A stretch of 64,000 nucleotides of DNA from Bacillus ndiopicus (lineage in GTDB: Bacteria; Bacillota; Bacilli; Bacillales_A; Planococcaceae), in assembly GCF_000612805.1 (NCBI RefSeq), contig NZ_HG964403.1:1-64000 (forward strand), written 5' to 3'. The notes beneath the pieces were generated by a model. That model had not been told where the DNA came from and did no database searches. It worked only from the letters and a program-made list of their open reading frames with translations. Made by a program: the position numbers and the translations under genes. Shown here one piece after another: positions 9,113 to 15,403 of the stretch; positions within the stretch are counted from its first letter, which is position 1, and every line of letters starts with the position of its first letter.

Positions 9113-9520
9113 ATGAGCTACGATGAATTAGTAAAAGGTCGAATTTATTTTGGTGGCGCTGCAGATACTAAAGATGCTGTTGCGAAAGAAAAAATTGATT
9201 TAGTAGTCGATGTACGTCTTAATGGTACAGTGGAGGCAGCAAATTGTAAAACGGTTCATGCCTCAATTGAAGAACAATCTCCAGCTGAAAGCATTAAGGC
9301 GGGGGTAGAGCGCATTGCTCAATCTTATAAAGCTGGAGAAAATATATACTTGCATTGTGGTAGCGGTGGCGGCCGTGCGGGTGTAATGGCAACTGCCGTG
9401 CTAATAGAGCTAGGACTAGCAGACAATTTAGCCAGTGCTGAGCGGATGGTAAAGGAAGCCCGCCCAATAGTAAATATACGCCCGAATATGCGCGAGGCGT
9501 TAGAGAAGCTATATAAGTAA
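9113..9520 (+). CDS. Dual-specificity/tyrosine phosphatase-like protein
   Basis: This 135-aa protein carries a CX5R phosphatase P-loop, HCGSGGGRAG (near residues 82-91), in a compact DSP-like fold with VDVRLNG near the N-terminus. The loop is glycine-rich and lacks the usual small-polar mix, so substrate and activity are uncertain. A good ribosome binding site (TGGAGGA) precedes the ATG. It follows the PfkB-type kinase by 12 bp and precedes a strong terminator. A role in sugar-phosphate handling rather than protein dephosphorylation is an inference from that pairing. Confidence 0.75.
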   Translation: MSYDELVKGRIYFGGAADTKDAVAKEKIDLVVDVRLNGTVEAANCKTVHASIEEQSPAESIKAGVERIAQSYKAGENIYLHCGSGGGRAGVMATAVLIELGLADNLASAERMVKEARPIVNIRPNMREALEKLYK

Positions 9521-9524
9521 TATT

Positions 9525-9576
9525 AAAGCTGTAAGTAAGCCTGATGAAAGAGTCAGGTTTACTTACAGCTTTTTAT
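9525..9576 (+). terminator. Terminator of the pfkB-phosphatase operon
   Basis: AAAGCTGTAAGTAAGCCTGA (9525-9544) pairs with TCAGGTTTACTTACAGCTTT (from 9553). It forms a stem of about 20 bp followed by a T run. Confidence 0.93.
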
Positions 9577-9827
9577 CTTGGTTAGGCAAATTTACTTACC
9601 AACAGGAACAAAAAAATTCCTATTTGAGCAGAAAGGGCATTTGTTAAAATAAAGTTTGTTTGAGGAACTATGAATTAATAATAATCAAGTATTTTATATT
9701 AGCATTATATTTTATGAGAAAGTTAAGGGGTTTAAGTAAAAATCTGCCTTCCTAACTATCCTTTATTTCAAAATCCGAAAATTAAGACTATAATATATCA
9801 TAATAATGCAAAGTAAGGAGGGACTAA
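9577..9827. other. Intergenic stretch without a recognised gene
   Basis: About 250 AT-rich bases lie between the terminator and the HEPN-like/CBS gene. I see only a ribosome binding site (AAGGAGGGA near 9813-9821) and AT-rich sequence (ACTATAATATATCA near 9786) that could hold the promoter. Confidence 0.5.
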
Positions 9828-10526
9828 ATGTCTACAAACTCTGATCGCTTTATAACTGCTTTTAATCGGATTGACCATACATTGCGTGAAATTGCTGATG
9901 TAAGAGAGTTTATGCCGTTTTATCGTCTGATTGAACGTGCGCGTAGGAAAAATCCACTTGTGCAAAAATATGAGGATGATTTGCGGGCATATGCTGATTT
10001 GCGCAATGCTATAGTGCATCATAGGACAGCGATTGAATTTGTTATTGCTGAGCCCCATATACAAATTGTCGAAGAAATCGAGGCAATTGATGCCGCTCTA
10101 GCAAAACCTAAGCTTGTTGGAGAGTTATTTCGAAAGCGTGTAATGGTGTTCCAAACGACAGATTCACTTACATATATGTTAAAAATCATTCGTAGGCATA
10201 AATATACACAGTTTCCTGTGTATATGGGGCAACAATTTCAAGGGCTGATTACGACGGTTGGTATAACGAATTGGCTTGCGACATCAATGGGGAAAGGAAA
10301 TTGGTCGAACCGCGTTACTTTGCAAGATATTTTATTACATGAAAAGAAATCAAAAAACTACAAATTTATTAGCAGGTCAATGACTATTTATGAGGCGGAG
10401 GAAATTTTCAAACAAGGAGTGGAGCGAGGGCAACGTTATGAGGCACTCTTAATTACAGAGCATGGTCGCCCGCACCACAAGTTAATTGGTATGGTTACAC
10501 CTATTGATATTATGAAAGTAGATTAA
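9828..10526 (+). CDS. HEPN-like N-terminal domain fused to a CBS-domain pair
   Basis: This is a 232-aa cytoplasmic protein. Residues ~1-95 are helical and carry LRNAIVHHR, with Arg59 and His64 in the Rx4H spacing used by HEPN ribonucleases and their relatives. Residues ~105-232 form two CBS motifs, the second ending in LIGMVTPIDIMKVD, of the type that bind adenine nucleotides. No toxin-antitoxin partner is adjacent. One reading is a nucleotide-sensing, possibly RNA-acting protein, but a degenerate HEPN fold with only a structural role is equally possible. Its stop codon overlaps the convergent DUF421 gene by 4 bp. Confidence 0.7.
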   Translation: MSTNSDRFITAFNRIDHTLREIADVREFMPFYRLIERARRKNPLVQKYEDDLRAYADLRNAIVHHRTAIEFVIAEPHIQIVEEIEAIDAALAKPKLVGELFRKRVMVFQTTDSLTYMLKIIRRHKYTQFPVYMGQQFQGLITTVGITNWLATSMGKGNWSNRVTLQDILLHEKKSKNYKFISRSMTIYEAEEIFKQGVERGQRYEALLITEHGRPHHKLIGMVTPIDIMKVD

Positions 10527-11230
10527 GTATTTTGTTTTTCCTTTAAGCTTACATAAAGAGAGTGATCATCTAATACTTGGGCAAAAAGAACTTCTTCTAC
10601 AGATTGAACTTTTTTGCCTCGAAGCTTTTTCAACAGCCATTCTTCGGTTAAATCTAGCTGCTGTAAGTTTCGGTGAATAATTTTCCCGTTGGAAATAACT
10701 TCTGTAGGCATACAAAGAGGTGGTGTTAAATTAGCCTGCGTATCCTTTTTAGTGGCGCCAGCAAAAGGGGGCTTTTTCATAACACTTAATTCCCCATTTG
10801 TTTCGAAAACGGCGTAGGCAACTTCATTTGCTGAAAAAATACTTTGCTCACGTAATAGCATCATTAATTCATCCAAGTGGAGTCGTGCTTTTTTTAAATT
10901 TTTTTCACAAATAACGCCATTTTGAATAATGATAACTGGTTTATCGTCAACGAGCACGCGCATTTTCGTTGATTTTAATGCGATAGCGCTTAGTACAATG
11001 GTTAAAATTGACCACCAAATAAGTGAAATCATACCATCCCAAAAGGGCGTTTCCTCCTGAGAAGATATTTCACCTGCGATAGAGCCGAATGTGATGCCTG
11101 TCGTATAGTGGAAAAATGTTAGTTGACTCAATTGTTTTTTACCGATGATTCTAGCTAAAATCAGTAAGGCAATAAAAGTAATCGTTGTGCGAAATATCAT
11201 TTCCCAAAAATTAATATCGTTCATGCTCAT
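10523..11230 (-). CDS. DUF421 (YetF/YcaP-like) membrane protein
   Basis: This is a 235-aa protein. Three hydrophobic segments lie near residues 10-30, 40-60 and 65-85. The DUF421 soluble domain follows, with the hallmark RIIGKKQLSQLTFFHYTTG near residues 24-42 and later VIIQNGVI and LHLDELMMLLRE. Function in the family is unknown; paralogues are common in spore formers. The start at 11230 has AAGGAGTG about 8 nt upstream; a reading extended to 11371 would run into the divergent MFS gene and is rejected. It shares a 75-bp control region with that gene. Confidence 0.88.
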   Translation of the reverse strand: MSMNDINFWEMIFRTTITFIALLILARIIGKKQLSQLTFFHYTTGITFGSIAGEISSQEETPFWDGMISLIWWSILTIVLSAIALKSTKMRVLVDDKPVIIIQNGVICEKNLKKARLHLDELMMLLREQSIFSANEVAYAVFETNGELSVMKKPPFAGATKKDTQANLTPPLCMPTEVISNGKIIHRNLQQLDLTEEWLLKKLRGKKVQSVEEVLFAQVLDDHSLYVSLKEKQNT

Positions 11231-11305
11231 ATATATCACTCCTTGATACTTAGCATGAACGAAAAGTACATATGCTATACAGCATGGAAAGCGTGAATAT
11301 AAATT

Positions 11306-12511
11306 ATGAATGCAACTACAAAATATAACCAACCAATTTATGCGATGATGGTTGCAATTGGTATTTGTCATTTAATTAACGATACGATGCAGTCTGTTGT
11401 GCCTGCGATGTTTCCACTTTTAGTGGATAATTTGGGTTTAACCTTTACACAATTAGGGCTTATATCCTTTGTATTAAATATGTTTGCTTCAGTTTTGCAG
11501 CCAGTGGTGGGCTTTATTACAGACAAAAAGCCTATGCCGTTTGCTTTACCAATAGGCATGGTAAGCTCCTTTGTTGGAGTTGCAATGCTGATTTTAGCAA
11601 GTAGTTATTGGATGATTTTAATTGCTGTTTTATTTTTAGGATTGGGTTCCGCTGTGTTTCATCCTGAGGGCTCTCGCGTATCTTATATGGCTGCTGGAAC
11701 AAAGCGCGGCTTAGCACAGTCTATTTATCAAGTAGGAGGCAATTCTGGACAAGCATTAGCACCACTGATTAGTGCCTTTATCCTTTTACCATTCGGCATG
11801 AAGGGGGCTTCAATTGTTTTAGCCTTATCAGCTATTGGTATTGCTATGTTAACTAAAATTGCTCAATGGTATAAGGCACAGCTAGAGGCTGAGAAATTAT
11901 CGAAGGTGAAGCGGCAGCTTGTATCATCGTTACCACCATTGACGAAAAAGCAAGTAATGATGGCTTTAGTGTTATTGTTTATTATTATTTTTGCTCGTTC
12001 TTTTTATACGACAAATATTACAAGCTTTTATGTATTTTATTTAGTTGAAAAATACGGATTAACGATTACGGTAGGTCAAATTTTTATATTCATATTTATG
12101 GCTTGCGGTGTAATCGGAACGTTTTTTGGAGGCCCATTATCAGATCGTATCGGACGCAAAAATGTAATTGTCTTATCAGTAGTCGTACCAATACCATTTT
12201 GCTTAGTGTTACCATATGTACCTTTATGGCTTGTTCCCGTTTTCTTAATTATTATTGGAACATTAATAATGATTAGCTTTTCGGTGACAGTCGTTTACGC
12301 ACAAGAGCTTGTACCAAGTAAAATTGGGACAATGGCTGGTTTAACAGTAGGTCTTTCATTTGGGATGGGAGCGATAGGTGCTATCGCAACAGGTAGGCTA
12401 ATTGATATTTATGATATTACGGTAACGATTATTGCGGTGTCTTGTTTATCTATTTTACTGCTAGTTGCGTTCTTGCTGCCGAAGGATAAGGCGGAGAATG
12501 CGGAAGGATAA
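11306..12511 (+). CDS. fsr: MFS efflux transporter, fosmidomycin-resistance (Fsr) type
   Basis: This is a 401-aa major facilitator with 12 predicted membrane segments. HLINDTMQSVVPAMFPLL near the start and LGSAVFHPEGSRVSYMAAG near residues 113-131 are characteristic of Fsr-like transporters. SDRIGRKNVIV in the second half matches the MFS loop motif. Export of fosmidomycin or another small anionic compound is the family expectation; the natural substrate is unknown. It is transcribed divergently from the DUF421 gene and followed by a GC-rich hairpin. Confidence 0.85.
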   Translation: MNATTKYNQPIYAMMVAIGICHLINDTMQSVVPAMFPLLVDNLGLTFTQLGLISFVLNMFASVLQPVVGFITDKKPMPFALPIGMVSSFVGVAMLILASSYWMILIAVLFLGLGSAVFHPEGSRVSYMAAGTKRGLAQSIYQVGGNSGQALAPLISAFILLPFGMKGASIVLALSAIGIAMLTKIAQWYKAQLEAEKLSKVKRQLVSSLPPLTKKQVMMALVLLFIIIFARSFYTTNITSFYVFYLVEKYGLTITVGQIFIFIFMACGVIGTFFGGPLSDRIGRKNVIVLSVVVPIPFCLVLPYVPLWLVPVFLIIIGTLIMISFSVTVVYAQELVPSKIGTMAGLTVGLSFGMGAIGAIATGRLIDIYDITVTIIAVSCLSILLLVAFLLPKDKAENAEG

Positions 12512-12517
12512 AGGGAT

Positions 12518-12547
12518 TGTGGGGGAAGGTAGGCCTTCTTCCCCACA
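12518..12547 (+). terminator. Hairpin after the Fsr-type gene
   Basis: TGTGGGGGAAGG pairs with CCTTCTTCCCCACA around a short loop. No T run follows, so it may stabilise the 3' end rather than terminate fully. Confidence 0.5.
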
Positions 12548-12564
12548 GTTCGGATATTTTCCAT

Positions 12565-13005
12565 TTAGCTCAATTCACCATCTTCTGATGGTCCAATACA
12601 GTAAGTATCCAGTGAATATGTTGAATTTGTGTCATACGCAAATTTAATTAATTTGTGATCTAAGTTAAGACCAGGTGATTGATTTTCTGGGTAATGAACC
12701 ACGATAACGATTTGTGATTGTAGATTAAATTCTTTTTTAAAGTAATTAATAAAATCTACTTTATTTATAAGTTTACCCACTAATTCATGCAATTGTATAA
12801 GTGGGTTAAGTGTAGGTTGAAAGCCTGTTTCATAAGTCCAATCAGTAGTGTAGCTAACATGCTTAGTTGTTCCTTTCATAAAAATTTCCCCTTGCTTTCT
12901 ACTTTTTGTCGGTATTACCTCCATTTTTTTGGTGAATTCATCTGTTGGGAAGTCATCGCCATAAATACAGAAATATATATTTGCTTCCATGGTTGATTCT
13001 AGCAT
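12565..13005 (-). CDS. DUF4279-family protein
   Basis: This is a 146-aa cytoplasmic protein. YFCIYGDDFPTDEFTKKM near residues 11-28, followed by IPTKSRKQGE and a TDWTYETG stretch, match the usual pattern of DUF4279 proteins. The function of the family is not established to my knowledge. AACGGAGG lies just upstream of the ATG. It is divergent from a small secreted protein with only 88 bp between them, which suggests a functional pair. Confidence 0.7.
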   Translation of the reverse strand: MLESTMEANIYFCIYGDDFPTDEFTKKMEVIPTKSRKQGEIFMKGTTKHVSYTTDWTYETGFQPTLNPLIQLHELVGKLINKVDFINYFKKEFNLQSQIVIVVHYPENQSPGLNLDHKLIKFAYDTNSTYSLDTYCIGPSEDGELS

Positions 13006-13043
13006 TCTATAGTCCTCCGTTATTTTTAATTTTTAGAAAATAC

Positions 13044-13072
13044 TTGATAATAATTATATCACAGCTTATAAT
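13044..13072 (+). promoter_or_regulatory. SigA-type promoter of the secreted-protein gene
   Basis: TTGATA (13044-13049) and a perfect TATAAT (13067-13072) are separated by 17 bp. They lie 22 bp before the ATG at 13094 in the 88-bp divergent region. Confidence 0.75.
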
Positions 13073-13093
13073 ATTGTCAAAAAGAGGTATTTT

Positions 13094-13510
13094 ATGTTAA
13101 AAATATTTAAATTGTCATTTTGTGGATTATTTACTTTTGTACTGATGTTGGGGTTATTAGTTCCTGCTGCGGGTGCACAAATCTTTAGTTTACCAATTGA
13201 AAATGAAGTGCCAGCTGAGCTAAATTATATAGAAATCGAGGTGACACCTTATTCTAGAAATCCAAACCTACAACGCTTTGATATTGGTAGCTTGAAAGGG
13301 CTTACAAAAATGTCAGATTCACAAGCGATGAGTTTTACGAGAGCCAGAGGGTATGATGGAGGGCCACATGAATTTAAAGAGAGCTATTTAGGTAAATATA
13401 TTGATAAATCATTATTTAATATTTATTATATAAATGACAAGGTCAATAGAGGAGATGTGTACATACTCGATAAACAACTTCGAGGTGTCAAAGCATATGA
13501 AAAGTATTGA
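13094..13510 (+). CDS. Small secreted protein of unknown function
   Basis: This 138-aa protein begins with a clear signal peptide: a Lys-rich start, a hydrophobic core to about residue 25, then a VPAAGA-Q cleavage site near residue 29. The mature ~110 residues contain PHEFKESYLGK, FNIYYINDK and GDVYILDKQ near the C-terminus. That arrangement weakly recalls C-terminal effector domains of polymorphic toxins (xHExKxxxxG, then DIYxDKxxGDxY), but I cannot confirm homology. It has no membrane anchor. The gene has its own good promoter, is divergent from the DUF4279 gene, and its terminator was split by an IS insertion. Confidence 0.75.
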   Translation: MLKIFKLSFCGLFTFVLMLGLLVPAAGAQIFSLPIENEVPAELNYIEIEVTPYSRNPNLQRFDIGSLKGLTKMSDSQAMSFTRARGYDGGPHEFKESYLGKYIDKSLFNIYYINDKVNRGDVYILDKQLRGVKAYEKY

Positions 13511-13666
13511 AAAATACTTTCAATAAATAAAAAAAGCTGTAGGGAATGTTGTGGTACTGAGTACTATTTTTGAGATAGTAAGAAAACACCTTATTTTACA
13601 ACCAGTTGACGGTAATGAACCGGCGACTGGTTGTTTAATTTCGTTTTAATTCGAATACTGTTACTT

Positions 13667-13920
13667 ATGGACTGTAATGAGGAAACTGTGCAACGTGTGA
13701 TGCGAAAATACGGCTGGCAATGTCGCGTAAAGGTAAAGAAACGTAAGCGTACAGACAGCTGGCTCACATTATTCCTAACTTATTAACACGTGATTTTACA
13801 GCATTAAAACCGCTAGAAAGGCTCGTAACAGATATTACTTACTTGCCTTTTGGACAATCCATGATGTACCTTTCAAGTATTTTAGACCTATTTAATGGCG
13901 AGATTATTCCGTATACAATT
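13667..13920 (+). pseudogene. IS3-family transposase orfB fragment, frameshifted
   Basis: Translation gives TVQRVMRKYGWQCRVKVKKR. After a frameshift near 13757 it continues with LVTDITYLPFG and MMYLSSILDLFNGEIIPYTI, which is the DDE integrase core region containing the first catalytic Asp. It lacks the start, the rest of the catalytic core and the C-terminus. Confidence 0.85.
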
Positions 13921-14200
13921 ATTTTAACACGTCAATTTGTTGCTTTAAATAACGACTCTCTGCTTGTAACTTAGCGGTTTCACTTTCATATTTAGGTCCT
14001 TTGCCAAATGTATATTGTTTTCCAACAGGCTGTTCAAGACGATGTAATTCGCCGTTTTTGTACCATTTCGCCCATGTTTTCAACTGAGAATGGTTACAAA
14101 TATTTGGCTCTGCTAGTATTTATTTTACAGGAATCCTTTCTAATCTCATTTCAATTGCTTTCATTTTCACTTCTACTGGGTAACTTACTCTTGTCTCCAT
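13921..14200 (-). pseudogene. IS3-family orfA fragment with internal stop
   Basis: The frame starts METRVSYPVEVKMKAIEMRL and meets a TAA after about 26 codons. It then continues with LKTWAKWYKNGELHRLEQP and FGKGPKYESETAKLQ, the helix-turn-helix and coiled-coil of IS150-type OrfA. It stops abruptly at the junction with the orfB fragment. Confidence 0.85.
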
Positions 14201-14326
14201 AGAAAAACACCTCCACGTTGATTTGATAAGGTACAATACCCGTTTTTCAACGAAAGGTGTTTTTTATTTGTCTCATTTTTTTAGGTCAGTGCAAGTTAAA
14301 AATCTGCTTCCTACAGCTTTATTTGT

Positions 14327-15013
14327 TTAGCGAGTCAACGATGGTTTGCATTTTACTGGGATAACGTTAGGGTTTGTTACTACACCCTCTACAATGTCCA
14401 ATTCATGCATTTTTCGCTCATAAGTAAATTTGAAAATACCGTTGTCGAAATCTGTGCCAATCTCTTTAAAGAAGATACCTTCAAGAGAGGCAAATTTCGG
14501 GCAAGTAAAGGCTACCTTGTATTCCCCATTTTCGCAAATTAAATAGGCACGCACACCTTTTTCATAAATATCGAAGGATTCATCCTCTGTTGGACGCTTT
14601 ACTGCAACGATATGGAAATCTACGAAAGGAATTTCACGTAATAATACGTTTAGGAAGGAACCCTTCGTAATTTCCTCCCAGCGGCTTTGCGCACTTTGAC
14701 CAACGATAATTTGTGTAATATTATACTGCATGGCGATTTCTGTAATAACTTTATGAATTGGTAGCTTTTCGTTATCACGGATAATAAATTCTTCAACTGC
14801 TAATTCATTTGTTAATTGCTGCCAATGCTCGATGTAACCTGACTTTTCTGCATCGAATGCGTCGATTGGCTTAGCATCTACTGTTAAAACATATAGAGGA
14901 CAGTCAAGTAATGTCGCGAGCTTATGTCCTCGACGGATTAGACGTTCACCATTAAGTCCGTAATATACACAAACTAAAATACTTTCGTCCATTCTGCTTT
15001 TAACATGCTTCAT
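14327..15013 (-). CDS. KdpD-like universal stress protein (non-kinase)
   Basis: This 228-aa protein carries the Usp-like alpha/beta domain found in KdpD sensor kinases (ESILVCVYYGLNGERLIRRG near residues 9-28, then ITQIIVGQSAQSRWEE near residue 100). It has no kinase domain and no membrane segments. In KdpD, this domain family takes part in potassium sensing. Its position directly before, and divergent from, the mrp operon suggests a role in monovalent-cation homeostasis, which is an inference. The start at 15013 is backed by AAAGAGGTG; a longer reading to 15118 lacks a ribosome binding site. Confidence 0.8.
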   Translation of the reverse strand: MKHVKSRMDESILVCVYYGLNGERLIRRGHKLATLLDCPLYVLTVDAKPIDAFDAEKSGYIEHWQQLTNELAVEEFIIRDNEKLPIHKVITEIAMQYNITQIIVGQSAQSRWEEITKGSFLNVLLREIPFVDFHIVAVKRPTEDESFDIYEKGVRAYLICENGEYKVAFTCPKFASLEGIFFKEIGTDFDNGIFKFTYERKMHELDIVEGVVTNPNVIPVKCKPSLTR

Positions 15014-15403
15014 GATGATTTTGCACCTCTTTATTATATTTATAAACATGACAATCAAGTAATCCATTTTTGAAAAATCAAGTGTAAATGAGCTAATATC
15101 GAAGCCATTGCAGTGCATTTCGTCATATTCTAGTGTATACTTTTCTTATATGATGTATTTTTGACTAGCTAAGGGCACTGCGTGTTGAAAAACACCATTT
15201 TGACTAAAATAGATTGTGCTCTTTATGACACACTATTATGCTATGACTTGTATTGTTAGTCAAGCGAATTGGTAACAAATTGCTATGAGTAACAATTGTC
15301 AAAATATTAATGGATAAAAAATATGTTTTTTAGCAAAGCTTTTGTTAAAGAATGTTTGACCATTATCATAGTGCGTTAGTTTGAATTTGGGAGGTTTTGG
15401 CGT
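15014..15403. other. Divergent intergenic region before the mrp operon
   Basis: About 390 AT-rich bases hold the promoters of the USP-like gene and the mrp operon. One plausible mrp promoter is TTGTCA, 17 bp, AAATAT near 15296-15324. I found no convincing operator or riboswitch. Confidence 0.4.

Larger units (their letters stand above)
13548..14292. mobile_element. Rearranged IS3-family (IS150-like) remnant
   Basis: The outer ends (13552-13590 plus strand; 14255-14292 minus strand) resemble each other as inverted repeats, sharing ACTGA and AAAACACCTT blocks. Inside are an orfB fragment on the plus strand and an orfA fragment on the minus strand that abut head-on at about 13920. An intact IS3 element has both frames on one strand, so this is a deletion/inversion product or two fused partial copies. 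No functional transposase remains. Confidence 0.8.
13530..14322. terminator. Terminator hairpin split by an IS insertion
   Basis: AAAAAAGCTGTAGGGAA at about 13530-13546 and TTCCTACAGCTTTA at 14308-14321 are complementary arms of a bidirectional terminator for the secreted-protein gene and the convergent USP-like gene. About 760 bp of IS remnant now separate the arms, as if the element landed in the loop. Confidence 0.65.

Noticed and set aside
14008-14202. Plus-strand 64-codon frame in the IS region
   Set aside because: It is antisense to the orfA fragment of the IS3-type element.
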